Numbered from the stretch's first letter, positions 53,930 through 62,211 are shown. The stretch is 64,000 nucleotides of DNA from JAKACA01 sp052143575 (GCA_052143575.1 JBKQSP010000031.1:51488-115487), one strand, 5' to 3'. Notes: generated from the sequence alone by a model not told the origin. A program made the numbers and translations.

Positions 53930-54838
53930 TCATCCCCAGTCTTCTTGGTGCTGGGCGCTGGGGTACAGGGACGTCTGAGGGTAGTTGTCCTCATCGATAG
54001 GGCAGACGGCGTACATAAATGTTCCGTCGTTGAACTGGATGGTCCACACCTCGGCAGATCCGCCGTTCGCGGCGTTCGAACCAGCGTAAGGCCAGCTTGG
54101 GAACACCATCCAGCCCACGACGTTCCAGAGGTTCGCTGGCATGGAGGTGAAGGGACCCTCGGCCGTACTCCCCCACCCACAGCCTTGGGCGAAGTCGGTC
54201 GTGATGACGAGGTGGGAGTAACAGGGGGCAGCCGACTTCGTATCGACCCGGTCATACCCAGTTCCCTCTTGGCCCAGGAACGACTGAGCGCCGAGGTTGT
54301 TGATGACACAGAACTTTGGGTTGGACGGTCCCGATGGCCCCGCTCTGGTAGTCGGAGCGCTGCTCGGCGGTTGCGTATAGCACCGACCGTCCGAGTAGTA
54401 CGGGAAGGCCGCTGGGCACCCAGGGGTCCTCCCTCCGGTGGTGGGCGTCGTAGCAGACACGGGCTGCGTATAGCACAGGCCGTTAGACGCGTCGTAGTAC
54501 GGATACCCAGCCGGGCACCGAGCCGATGGCTTGGACGGAATAATGATGACGGATGGGATCGACTGCTCATGGTTGACGTACACGATGGAGCCTGCAGTGA
54601 TGAGCGCCAGGACGGTCAGCTCCGTCCACATGAGTCCCAACCGCTTCCGCCGCCAGGCCTTGAAGGGAGCGCTTGCCTTGAAGCGCTCGACCTCGGCCAC
54701 CTCGAAGAGCGGTCTCCTGCCCCGCATCCCAGCCGGTGTAAGCGACCCATCGGCCACGGAGCGGTCGACTTTGCGCAGCGTGGCCCTGAGCCGGCGCGCT
54801 GCCCTACGACGGGTAAGGAGCTCGTCGTGCCGACTCAT
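53930..54838 (-). CDS. Membrane-anchored protein with HTH-like N-terminus and extracellular Cys repeats
   Basis: 302 residues from ATG 54838. Residues ~1-60 are basic; VADGSLTPAGMRGRRPLFEV followed by AEVERFKAS resembles a MerR/excisionase-type winged helix. A single membrane helix (WTELTVLALITAGSIVYV) follows near residue 78. The remainder is extracellular, with two CPAGYPYYDASNGLCYTQP-like Cys repeats, a Thr/Pro linker, and a C-terminal domain with several Cys (CYSHLVITTDFAQGCGWG). A DNA-binding-like module on a membrane protein is unusual, and the HTH reading is tentative. Convergent with the repeat gene. Confidence 0.7.
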   Translation of the reverse strand: MSRHDELLTRRRAARRLRATLRKVDRSVADGSLTPAGMRGRRPLFEVAEVERFKASAPFKAWRRKRLGLMWTELTVLALITAGSIVYVNHEQSIPSVIIIPSKPSARCPAGYPYYDASNGLCYTQPVSATTPTTGGRTPGCPAAFPYYSDGRCYTQPPSSAPTTRAGPSGPSNPKFCVINNLGAQSFLGQEGTGYDRVDTKSAAPCYSHLVITTDFAQGCGWGSTAEGPFTSMPANLWNVVGWMVFPSWPYAGSNAANGGSAEVWTIQFNDGTFMYAVCPIDEDNYPQTSLYPSAQHQEDWG

Positions 54839-55085
54839 TGGACACGTAGTCCGGGTGCTGTGTGATAAGTCGGCGTTGAGTACAAGGGCGTGCCCCACAG
54901 CAGCCCAAAACGGCGGCGCCCCCTGCTCCGTGACGATTCTTCCAGAACAGCGTTGATGACCTTCACAAGGGTGTTCTACGTCCCTGGTTCAGCGGCGCTA
55001 GAGGCATTGGTCCCGATTGGTGGTGGCGCCATCTCCGGAGAACACGCCGTGCGCGACCGTGTGTCGCCTTAGTGCCGCGGCGCCG

Positions 55086-55133
55086 GCCCAGCTCAGACGC
55101 GGTGTCGGAGGGCCGACTTCAAGGATCTGCGAC
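55086..55133 (+). repeat. Dispersed structured repeat, copy D
   Basis: CCCAGCTCAG, then GTCGGAGGGCCGAC at 55104, then TTCAAGGATCTGCGAC. It sits just before the TA operon, with copy E just after it. Confidence 0.9.
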
Positions 55134-55164
55134 TCGTCGGGACCAACGTGTCAGCTCATACCCT

Positions 55165-55194
55165 CTCGACGTGTATCACGGATCGCGATACAAT
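55165..55194 (+). promoter_or_regulatory. Promoter and operator of the TA operon
   Basis: An imperfect inverted repeat GTATCACGGATCGCGATAC at 55173-55191 (8-nt arms, one mismatch) overlaps a -10 box TACAAT (55189-55194). A -35-like CTCGAC is at 55165. The -10 places the start site at or next to the ATG at 55201, so the transcript is probably leaderless. The palindrome is the expected binding site for the RHH antitoxin. Confidence 0.6.
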
Positions 55195-55200
55195 AACCCT

Positions 55201-55440
55201 ATGGTTCGCGCTGTTTCTGTCCGGCTCGACGACGAGGCGATGCGAGCCTTGAACTCGCTCGAGGCCTCCGGTATGAGCCGCTCCGAAGCCATCAGGAGGT
55301 CAATCCTCGACGCCGCTTCGGCGTTGCGACGGAAGGACGCGCTTCGAGCCGAGGTGGCCGCGCTCGAAGCGGACGACGACGACCGTCAAGAGATGCACGA
55401 AGTCGCTGCGCTGATGGAGAGCCTCCGTGCAACGAGGTGA
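55201..55440 (+). CDS. RHH (CopG-like) antitoxin
   Basis: 79 residues from ATG 55201. N-terminal strand AVSVRLDDEAM and helices LNSLEASGMSRSEAIRRSI form a ribbon-helix-helix DNA-binding fold. The C-terminal half is acidic (EADDDDRQEMHEV), typical of the toxin-neutralising tail. The gene overlaps the toxin gene by 14 nt. It should repress its own promoter at 55173-55191. Confidence 0.9.
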   Translation: MVRAVSVRLDDEAMRALNSLEASGMSRSEAIRRSILDAASALRRKDALRAEVAALEADDDDRQEMHEVAALMESLRATR

Positions 55441-55744
55441 TGTGTTCGAACTCCGCCTTCCGAAAGGCAAAAGTCACGAGCAGCAAGGTCGCCGATTTGG
55501 GATCGTTGTACAAGCGGACGAGTTCCTGCCTCGGTCTGTCGTACTGGTTGCCCCCACGTCTCGAAGCGCCCGGGCGGCAACTTTTCGACCCGAAATTGTC
55601 GTCGAGGGAGAGAGAACGCGGGTGCTTGTCGAACAAGTCGGGGCAGTGGATGTAGGCCGGCTGGGCAGTCAGGTGGGGCACGCAACCACGGAGGAGATCT
55701 GGGGCATAGATGAGAGTCTGATCACAGTGCTCGGCCTGCGCTGA
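55427..55744 (+). CDS. MazF/PemK-type toxin
   Basis: 105 residues from GTG 55427 (QRGDVFELRLPKGKSHEQQG; RRFGIVVQADEF; VVLVAPTS). The layout RGDV, R-x-G-I-V-V-Q and VAPTS is that of PemK/MazF endoribonucleases that cleave RNA when the antitoxin is lost. Start overlaps the antitoxin by 14 nt, giving coupled translation. The whole two-gene operon lies between repeat copies D and E. Confidence 0.88.
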   Translation: MQRGDVFELRLPKGKSHEQQGRRFGIVVQADEFLPRSVVLVAPTSRSARAATFRPEIVVEGERTRVLVEQVGAVDVGRLGSQVGHATTEEIWGIDESLITVLGLR

Positions 55745-56056
55745 AGACAGCCGGTCAACGCAGCGTTCTCCCGGCTCAGAGCTAGTGCCGGAGGGCCGAC
55801 TTCGAGGATCTGCGACTGGTCTTGACCAGGACTTCTCTCGACCCGCGGCTAACGCTCGATCCTGCGACAGCAGGGTGGGCACCCAGTCGACTCGCGTGGC
55901 CGAGCACCAGAGGTCGCACCGGGAGAGGGACAGGTCCAGGTGAACGAGCTCGCGATCTCATGTTGACGAGTTGCTCCAACGCACGAGCTGACGTGCTGAG
56001 TCGATCGATTACGTTTCGTGAACGCACAGCGAATACACCGAGCACATTCATTGTGC
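55745..56056. other. Intergenic region with repeat copy E
   Basis: Contains dispersed repeat copy E (55771-55830). The 90-codon open frame at 55822-56094 is Arg/Thr-rich, ends inside the antisense threonine dehydratase gene, and is not supported. Confidence 0.5.
55771..55830 (+). repeat. Dispersed structured repeat, copy E
   Basis: CCGGCTCAG, GCCGGAGGGCCGAC at 55787, TTCGAGGATCTGCGAC, then a palindrome CTGGTCTTGACCAG. It lies 27 nt after the toxin stop. Confidence 0.9.
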
Positions 56057-57052
56057 TCAGTGGTCGAGGATGTCTCGTAGCTGCGCGGAGCTGATGTTGC
56101 CGCCTGTGCAGATCAGGGCGACTCGCCGGCCGGAGAGTCGCCCACCGAGGCGCACGGCGGCGGCCAACGAAGCCGCACCGGCCGGCTCGACGAGGTTTCG
56201 GGTGTGTTCGATCATGGCGCGGACGGCGACCCGTAGCTCCTCATCGCTGACCAGAACGAAATCGTCGAGGAGCCCCCACAGGACGCGCTGAGGCAGGTCA
56301 AAGGCGGTGCGGGTGGCCAGCCCCTCGGCGAACGTGGCCATTTGGTCCTCGACCAGGGCCCGAGCGCACCAGGACTTGTAAGCGGCGGGGGCGGCCGAGG
56401 ACTGCACGGCGATGACCTGGATGCTTGGCCGGATGGCCTTGGCCACGATGCATGCGCCGGCTGCGCCACTACCTCCACCAACCGGGACGACGATGGCGTC
56501 GATGCCGGGTTGGTCCTCCAGAATCTCCAGGGTCTCGGTAGCCACTCCGGCGATGAGAGCCGGCTCGTTGCCGGGGTGCACGTAGCGCGACCCGCGCTCG
56601 GCGGCGAGCTTCTCCGCGTGCTCCCTGGCCTCGTCGAAGTCCGCCCCATAGGCCACAACCTCGGCACCCAGCCCGACAATCGCGTTGATCTTGGCCGGGT
56701 TGGCTCCCTCGGGCACACAGATCGTGGCCCCTACCGCAAAGGCCCGGGCCGCCCAGGCGATGGAAAGTCCGTGGTTTCCGGTGGAGGCGGTGACGACTCC
56801 GGCTGCCTTCTCGTCGACGCTCAACTGGGAGAGGAGGTTGACCCCACCCCGGACCTTGAAAGCCCCGATCGGCTGGTGGTTCTCGTGTTTGACCCACACC
56901 TCGGCGCCTACCAAGGCGCTGAGCCCCGGATAGGCGTAGAGCGGTGTCCGGGAAAGGTGACGACCTACAACCCGGCGGGCCTCGAGAACCTCGAGGAGAC
57001 CGGGCGGTTGCTGGCTCCGGCCAGGCGCGAGAGGCGGGGTCAGATTCGCCAT
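56057..57052 (-). CDS. Threonine/serine dehydratase (PLP-dependent)
   Basis: 331 residues from ATG 57052; longer in-frame codons run over the small upstream gene. PLP-binding Lys is in KHENHQPIGAFKVRGG, followed by TASTGNHGLSIAWAARA and the phosphate-binding glycine loop VVPVGGGSGAAGA. The C-terminus lacks the ACT regulatory domains of biosynthetic IlvA, so this is the shorter catabolic or serine/threonine dehydratase-like form. It deaminates threonine or serine to a 2-oxo acid and ammonia. It starts 7 nt after the stop of a small gene on the same strand. Confidence 0.92.
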   Translation of the reverse strand: MANLTPPLAPGRSQQPPGLLEVLEARRVVGRHLSRTPLYAYPGLSALVGAEVWVKHENHQPIGAFKVRGGVNLLSQLSVDEKAAGVVTASTGNHGLSIAWAARAFAVGATICVPEGANPAKINAIVGLGAEVVAYGADFDEAREHAEKLAAERGSRYVHPGNEPALIAGVATETLEILEDQPGIDAIVVPVGGGSGAAGACIVAKAIRPSIQVIAVQSSAAPAAYKSWCARALVEDQMATFAEGLATRTAFDLPQRVLWGLLDDFVLVSDEELRVAVRAMIEHTRNLVEPAGAASLAAAVRLGGRLSGRRVALICTGGNISSAQLRDILDH

Positions 57053-57059
57053 CGGGTTT

Positions 57060-57290
57060 TCACCGGGCGTGCCGGCGCAGCTCAGCCACAGACCCAAGTC
57101 TCGCACTAACCCCGACCCGCGCTGGTGCGCTCCCGCAAGGTCGACCGAACCGGAATCGAAGCAGAAGGTTCCACCACCGTTGGCACCTCGCCTCGATCTG
57201 GGCGGAGTGGACCAAGCGCGACGCTTCGGCCGCGCGCAACAGGTCGTCGCGCTGTTCTTTGGCAAGCCGCTCGGTGAAGTAAGAGTTCAC
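57060..57290 (-). CDS. Small protein coupled to the upstream gene
   Basis: 76 residues from GTG 57290, with GGGGAG 7 nt upstream. MNSYFTERLAKEQRDDLLRA and AEASRLVHSAQIEARCQRWW form a charged amphipathic helix, a pattern common in small actinobacterial proteins. The start overlaps the preceding gene's stop by 4 nt (GTGA), and the threonine dehydratase gene follows 7 nt after the stop. The function is unknown. Confidence 0.6.
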   Translation of the reverse strand: MNSYFTERLAKEQRDDLLRAAEASRLVHSAQIEARCQRWWNLLLRFRFGRPCGSAPARVGVSARLGSVAELRRHAR

Positions 57291-57472
57291 CGCCGAGCTC
57301 CCCACCGTAAGTCAGCCACCACCAGCAGGGAGAATGCCCGCCAGCGACGGGGCTCGGTCTGGGCGGGCCTTTGGGCCTCAAACCGGACCGGCGATGCGGA
57401 TCCATGGCGCTGGTCCGCCAGAATGGGCCGTCGGTCGTCGACGAGTGCCTTCTGAATGCTGAGCTGGGTCAT
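57287..57472 (-). CDS. Small protein, first gene of the threonine-dehydratase unit
   Basis: 61 residues from ATG 57472, which follows AGGAGG by 6 nt, a strong ribosome-binding site. MTQLSIQKALVDDRRPILAD and RRWRAFSLLVVADLRWGARR show no motif. Its end overlaps the next gene's start by 4 nt. The strong Shine-Dalgarno and coupling support a real gene. The operon is divergent from the sigma factor gene (136 bp between). Confidence 0.55.
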   Translation of the reverse strand: MTQLSIQKALVDDRRPILADQRHGSASPVRFEAQRPAQTEPRRWRAFSLLVVADLRWGARR

Positions 57473-57608
57473 GTGATGCCTCCTCACGTCGCAGCTCGGG
57501 TCCTACGGAAGTTCAAACACCGGCCGACTCGAAGATTCAGCGATGATTTTGCGGAGCCGCTGGTGTTGCAACATGCAGGAGGCTTCAATCCGAAGAGATG
57601 AGAGGAAC

Positions 57609-58601
57609 ATGACCGATGCCCTTGCCCGGGCCCGGGCAGGCGACAGCGACGCCTTCCGGGAACTGACGGACCCGTATCGTCGCGAACTCCATGTGCACTG
57701 CTACCGGATCCTCGGGTCGTTCCAAGACGCCGAGGATTTAATCCAAGAGACTCTGTTGTCTGCGTGGCAAGCGCTTGATCGCTTCGACGGCCGATCGCTG
57801 CGAGCGTGGCTCTACCGCATCGCCATGAACCGCTGCCTCAACTACCTTCGAGACAGCGCCCGCCGACCAAAGGTTGCGCCCATGCTCGAATCAAGCTCCC
57901 TCTTCGCCGAGGCCATACCGTCTGATGAACCGTGGTGGCTCGAGCCCTATCCCGACTCGCTGATGGATGACGTGGCCCTCGGCCCCGAAGCCCGCTATGA
58001 CGCGCGTGAGTCGATCGCGTTGTCCTTCGTCGCCGGCCTGCAACGCCTGCCCACCCAGCAGCGCGCTGCTTTGGTCCTCCGCGATGTGCTCGGGTTCTCA
58101 GCATCCGAGGTCGCTGAGATGCTCGAGTCCACTCCAGCGTCGGTGAACAGCGCTCTGCAGCGAGCGCGAGGCAGGGTCGAACATTTGGGAGGAATTCCTG
58201 ACCATGTTCCTCGAGTGCGATCTGAAGATGAGGCAAAGACCGTGGATCGGTTCATCGACTCATTCCAGCAGGGCGATCTCGAAGGAGTGATCGCCCTGCT
58301 GAGCGATGACGTCAGGTTCTCGATGCCGCCCGCGCCATTCGAGTTCCGGGGTCCGCGAGTCATCGCCGAGTACCTCCACAGTCGGGGCGTCTGGGGTCAA
58401 GCCCTCAAGCTGGTACGGACCAGAGCCAACAACCAGCCAGCGTTCGGCTATTACCTCCCGGACCCGAACGCAAACGTCCATCGAGCCACCGGGATCATGG
58501 TATTGACCGTGCGTGCAGAGGAGATTTCAGCGATAACCCGATTCGGAGACACAAGCCTGCTCGCCCTTTTCGGCCTGCCACGCACCGTTCCCAGTGAGTA
58601 G
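57609..58601 (+). CDS. ECF sigma-70 factor with C-terminal SnoaL-like domain
   Basis: 330 residues from ATG 57609 with GAGAGGAAC upstream. Region 2 is at residues ~20-90 (FRELTDPYRRELHVHCYRIL, DAEDLIQETLLSAWQALDRF) and region 4 at ~145-200 (LQRLPTQQRAALVLRDVLGF, ASEVAEMLESTPASVNSALQ). A SnoaL-like domain follows (FIDSFQQGDLEGVIALLSDD). This is the TIGR02960 SigG/SigX5-like group, where the C-terminal domain is thought to regulate the factor in place of an anti-sigma. No anti-sigma gene is adjacent. Confidence 0.93.
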   Translation: MTDALARARAGDSDAFRELTDPYRRELHVHCYRILGSFQDAEDLIQETLLSAWQALDRFDGRSLRAWLYRIAMNRCLNYLRDSARRPKVAPMLESSSLFAEAIPSDEPWWLEPYPDSLMDDVALGPEARYDARESIALSFVAGLQRLPTQQRAALVLRDVLGFSASEVAEMLESTPASVNSALQRARGRVEHLGGIPDHVPRVRSEDEAKTVDRFIDSFQQGDLEGVIALLSDDVRFSMPPAPFEFRGPRVIAEYLHSRGVWGQALKLVRTRANNQPAFGYYLPDPNANVHRATGIMVLTVRAEEISAITRFGDTSLLALFGLPRTVPSE

Positions 58602-58636
58602 CGATCCCGTGGAAGCGAAATGGCAATGTTCGCTGT

Positions 58637-58702
58637 CACATATTTCCAGCTCAGCTGGTGTCGGAGGACCGACTTCGAGGATCTGCGACTGGTCCTGACC
58701 AG
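58637..58702 (+). repeat. Dispersed structured repeat, copy F
   Basis: The longest copy: CACATATTTCCAGCTCAGC with CCAGC facing GCTGG, then GTCGGAGGACCGAC, TTCGAGGATCTGCGAC, and the palindrome CTGGTCCTGACCAG. It lies 36 nt after the sigma factor stop. Confidence 0.9.
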
Positions 58703-58851
58703 CACTTCAGCTCCGATTGACGCGCTGCCTTCCGGATGTCGTCGGGCAGCGTCAACCTGGCCCTTGGATCGTAGTGTCGTCCGTACCGGAGACCCTCGTC
58801 ACGTTCCTCGGTAGAAGCCGGTCCGCAGGCCGGGTTCGCCGCCCCGCGTCT

Positions 58852-61800
58852 TCAGTTGGTACAGGTGAAGCTGCCCACCTTGCTGGACCCGTCAGGGGTG
58901 AGCACCGTCACCGTGACGACACCGGTGGCGAGCCCTTTCGGGACGGTGGCGACGATCCTGTCGTCGCTGATAACAACGAAGTGGGCCCTCTTAGCACCGA
59001 AGGAGACTGTACGGGCGAAGGTGAACCCGTGCCCTGAGATGGCCACCAGCTGGCCGTCCTTGCCCCTGCTCGGTGTGATCTTGGTGATGAACCCGGGAGC
59101 GGCCTGATAGGCCCCGGTGTCACAGGCGGTGGACGTGCGGGGCTGGCCGCGCTGGTCGGTGCTCGGGCAGTCGAAACCGCCTCGGTTGATGGCCGGGCTC
59201 GTGGCAGTCAGAGCCATCGTCTTGGTCGGCCCGCCGTTGTTTGCCAGCGGCTTGAGGCCCGGGCTGGAAGTGACATTGTCGCTGGACTGCACGTCCGTCA
59301 CGCAGCCATTCGAGCTGAGGACGTTGTCACCCAACGAGGACAGCGTCTCAGAGGAGCCCGCCGCCGTGCAGTTGTGGGATCCGTTGCCGGCGACGATGCT
59401 CGCGAGCAGGCTGCCCCCGGTGCCGTCCTCGTAGATTCCGCTGCCGAGCCCGGCGGAGTTGGCTGAGATCGTGCTGTAGACGAAATCGGCGGGGCCGCCC
59501 GACTCGAACACCCCGCCGCCTTCACCGGGCGTGGCCCCGGCGGCGTTCGCCTTGTTGCCAGAGAAGGTGGAGTTGGTGGCGAAGAGGAGGTCGTCGACGT
59601 AGAGCCCACCGCCTTCGCCGGGCGAGGAACCGGCGGCCAGCGCGGTGTTCCCCGAGATCGTCGAATCCACGTACCGCTGCGCCGCACCCGAGTAGACGCC
59701 GCCGCCAGAGTCCGCGCTGTTCCCGGAGATGGTGACCCCGTTGTAGGAGTCGCCGGATTGGTCATCCGTCGCGATCGCACCACCCCCGCTGCCGGGTCCG
59801 GGGGCGGAGTTACCCGTTAGCACCGTTTCCGTAAAGCGCGCCGACTGATAGGAGTCGCTGGCGATGGCACCGCCCTCGCCGTCCTTACCAAGGGCGCGGT
59901 TGCCGGTGAAGGTGGACCCGTTGTCGCTCAGCGTGGCGTACCCGACGAGGCAGAGCCCGCCGCCGTCGCCCGCCTCAGCCGTTGAGCCGGCCACATTGCC
60001 AGTGAAGTGATCTCCCGAGAGGGCGATGTTGGCGGGTGAGGAATCCTCGGGCACGAAGCCGCTGAAGACGTCGATGGCGCCGCCGTATCCGTCGTCCGGC
60101 GCAGAGTTGTCGGCGAAGCTCGACCCAGAGGCCGCCAGCGACGTTGACGAGTCGTCATACATCTCATCCAACACAGCACCGCTTGAGTACTCGCCACGAC
60201 CCACATTGCCGCGGAAGGTGTCGCCGTTGAGGCGCACCGACGACTGCGAGTACTCGGCGTTGTAGACAGCCACGGCACCCCCCGAGAAGAAACCGGTGGA
60301 GGAGTTGTTGTCGATCGTGTCGCCGGTCAAATTGACCGAGGTTGACCCTCCTTCGTAGTCGTATGTGCAGATCGCCCCGCCGCAGCCGCTCGGATCAGCG
60401 CTGCCGTCCTCGTAGCTAGCGTTTTCGCTGCTGTCTGTGTCACTGGAGATGGTCGAGTTCGACACCTTGAGCGTGGCTCCGCTGGTCACGCTGAAGAAGT
60501 AGACCGCCGAGTTGTTCGATCCGGTGATCTTGGTGCCGGAGTCGATGACGACCGCGTTGCCATACCCCTCGCCGTCGACGGAGTCGACGTAGTCGACGTA
60601 GTCGTAGATCGTTCCACCGCCCTCGCCGAAGACGACGGTGCCCGCGACTGTGTCGCCGCTCATGGTGACCCCGTGCAGCCCCAGCTGCGACGACTGATCG
60701 ACCGCGATCGCTCCACCGTAACCGTCGGCACCGGTGACGTTGTTGTGGGACATCGAACCGCCTGTGACGTCGAGCTGGTCCCACTCGAGGTAGAAAGCCC
60801 CCCCTGCGCCGCCGTCGCTCGCCACATTCCCGTTCACCGTCACCCCGTCCAGGGTGTATTCGGCGTACCCGTCGTCGTAGACGGCTCCCCCGTCGCCCGA
60901 ATGGGTCCCGTCGCCGGCGACGTTGCCGTCGATCGAGCCGTTCGTCACATCCACGATGCCGTACTCGCTGTACAAAGCGCCCCCGGAGCCCGGGGCGCCC
61001 GGGATCGTCGAGTTGGAGTTGATCGTGTCTCCGACGAGGTCCAGGTAGGACGAGTACTCCCAGATCCCTCCGCCTTCCGTGGCCTTGTTGCCCGCCACGG
61101 TCGAGTCGGTCAGGAAGAGCGAGTCGTACTCGCCCGCGTAGATCGCGCCGCCATCGGTGGCGGTGTTGCCGGTGAGGGCGTCGTCGCTGAGGACGGCCTG
61201 CGCCCCGGCCCCGGCGTCGTAGTAAGCCAGGTAGAGCGCACCGCCGTAGGTGGTGTCCCCGTCGGTGAGGCTCACCCCGGTAAGGAAGAGCACCGCACTC
61301 GCCGCGGTGGCGGTGGTCGGATACACCTCGAAGATCCCCGACCCGTCGCCCTCGATCTTGGTGCTCGACGCCCCGGTGCCCGTGATGGACAACCCGCCGG
61401 AGTCGGAGTCGAAGAGCGCGTCGCCGATGGTCAGCACATAGGTGCCGGCCGGCAGGTGCACGGCAACGGCGGTATTGCGGTTGTCCGCCGCCTCAACGGC
61501 GGCTCGCAGCGAGCACTGCCCGGTGGCTGCGTCCACGCACGTCGTGCCGGCCGCGTTGGCGAGCCCGGAGTCGGTGGTGGTATTGACCGTGAAGGTCGTC
61601 ACCGTGGACGGGTTGCCGTCGAAGCGCGGTGCGGTGTCGTTCCGCACGGCCAGAGTCGCCTCCTCGGCCCGTACCGCCCGCACCTGGGTGACGTCCAAGC
61701 GCGGGGCGGAGTGCGCCGCCCGCCAGGCCAGGCCCGGTGCTGCTAGGCGGCCGAAAGCCGAAGGTGCCGCAAATCGGGGGGCCGCAAATCGGGGGGCCGC

Positions 61801-61920
61801 AAATCGGGGTGCAACCGCCGGCGCCACCGGCCGGGCGGCCGCCGCCGGTGCTGCTATTGCCAGAGCGGCGATCACGCTCACGACCGACGCCGTCCCCACC
61901 CACCGCGTTATGCGTGCCAT
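58852..61920 (-). CDS. Secreted beta-helix protein with C-terminal IPT/TIG domain
   Basis: 1022 residues from ATG 61920; upstream codons pass through the terminator and repeat G and are not coding. Signal peptide RITRWVGTASVVSVIAALAI (residues 3-22) ends in an Ala/Pro-rich linker. A CSLRAAVEAADNRNTAV segment begins a long right-handed parallel beta-helix with repeated GGAIYA, GGGIWE and GGAVYD turns (~residues 130-900). The end is an IPT/TIG Ig-like domain (ITKITPSRGKDGQLVAISGH). Extracellular, perhaps carbohydrate-binding or adhesive (inference). Single gene, flanked by repeat F on the 3' side. Confidence 0.9.
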   Translation of the reverse strand: MARITRWVGTASVVSVIAALAIAAPAAAARPVAPAVAPRFAAPRFAAPRFAAPSAFGRLAAPGLAWRAAHSAPRLDVTQVRAVRAEEATLAVRNDTAPRFDGNPSTVTTFTVNTTTDSGLANAAGTTCVDAATGQCSLRAAVEAADNRNTAVAVHLPAGTYVLTIGDALFDSDSGGLSITGTGASSTKIEGDGSGIFEVYPTTATAASAVLFLTGVSLTDGDTTYGGALYLAYYDAGAGAQAVLSDDALTGNTATDGGAIYAGEYDSLFLTDSTVAGNKATEGGGIWEYSSYLDLVGDTINSNSTIPGAPGSGGALYSEYGIVDVTNGSIDGNVAGDGTHSGDGGAVYDDGYAEYTLDGVTVNGNVASDGGAGGAFYLEWDQLDVTGGSMSHNNVTGADGYGGAIAVDQSSQLGLHGVTMSGDTVAGTVVFGEGGGTIYDYVDYVDSVDGEGYGNAVVIDSGTKITGSNNSAVYFFSVTSGATLKVSNSTISSDTDSSENASYEDGSADPSGCGGAICTYDYEGGSTSVNLTGDTIDNNSSTGFFSGGAVAVYNAEYSQSSVRLNGDTFRGNVGRGEYSSGAVLDEMYDDSSTSLAASGSSFADNSAPDDGYGGAIDVFSGFVPEDSSPANIALSGDHFTGNVAGSTAEAGDGGGLCLVGYATLSDNGSTFTGNRALGKDGEGGAIASDSYQSARFTETVLTGNSAPGPGSGGGAIATDDQSGDSYNGVTISGNSADSGGGVYSGAAQRYVDSTISGNTALAAGSSPGEGGGLYVDDLLFATNSTFSGNKANAAGATPGEGGGVFESGGPADFVYSTISANSAGLGSGIYEDGTGGSLLASIVAGNGSHNCTAAGSSETLSSLGDNVLSSNGCVTDVQSSDNVTSSPGLKPLANNGGPTKTMALTATSPAINRGGFDCPSTDQRGQPRTSTACDTGAYQAAPGFITKITPSRGKDGQLVAISGHGFTFARTVSFGAKRAHFVVISDDRIVATVPKGLATGVVTVTVLTPDGSSKVGSFTCTN

Positions 61921-62140
61921 GGCAGTCACGACCTCTTGTCTCCCCCCTCGAGCGAACATCTGTCCGCCGCCCCGGCAGAGCGTGAGCGCGCCGGATGCTG
62001 AGGCGGCACGATAGTGGTGCCGACGTCTGCTTGCTCGCATCGTGATGGCTTGCAGGGGTGACTTGCCACGAAGCTTGCGCGCGGATCGTCTCAACGCTGC
62101 ATTGACAAGGCGTTGACAAGCGACTCTGGACGCGAGACCA

Positions 62141-62165
62141 CCGGGCCTCATCGCCCGGCGTTTTT
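62141..62165 (+). terminator. Rho-independent terminator-like hairpin with no upstream gene
   Basis: CCGGGC facing GCCCGG across CTCATC, followed by CG and five T. It reads as a plus-strand terminator, yet the nearest upstream gene on that strand is the sigma factor 3.5 kb away. Confidence 0.6.
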
Positions 62166-62177
62166 GCTGGTCAAATG

Positions 62178-62211
62178 GGGTGTCGGAGGGCCGACTTCGA
62201 GGATCTGCGAC
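62178..62211 (+). repeat. Dispersed structured repeat, copy G
   Basis: GGGTGTCGGAGGGCCGAC followed by TTCGAGGATCTGCGAC, then TCGCGTTGACCTGG where E and F have the palindrome. It lies just upstream of the second TA operon. Confidence 0.88.

Larger units (their letters stand above)
54839..55200. other. Intergenic region with repeat copy D and TA promoter
   Basis: Contains dispersed repeat copy D (55086-55133) and the operator/promoter of the toxin-antitoxin operon (55165-55194). Nothing else recognised. Confidence 0.5.

Noticed and set aside
55822..56094. 90-codon frame after repeat copy E
   Set aside because: Arg/Thr-rich, runs into the antisense end of the threonine dehydratase gene.
41561..62211. 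Dispersed repeats as integron attC sites
   Set aside because: No overall palindrome with R'/L' boxes and no integrase gene in the window; the repeat has separate small hairpins.
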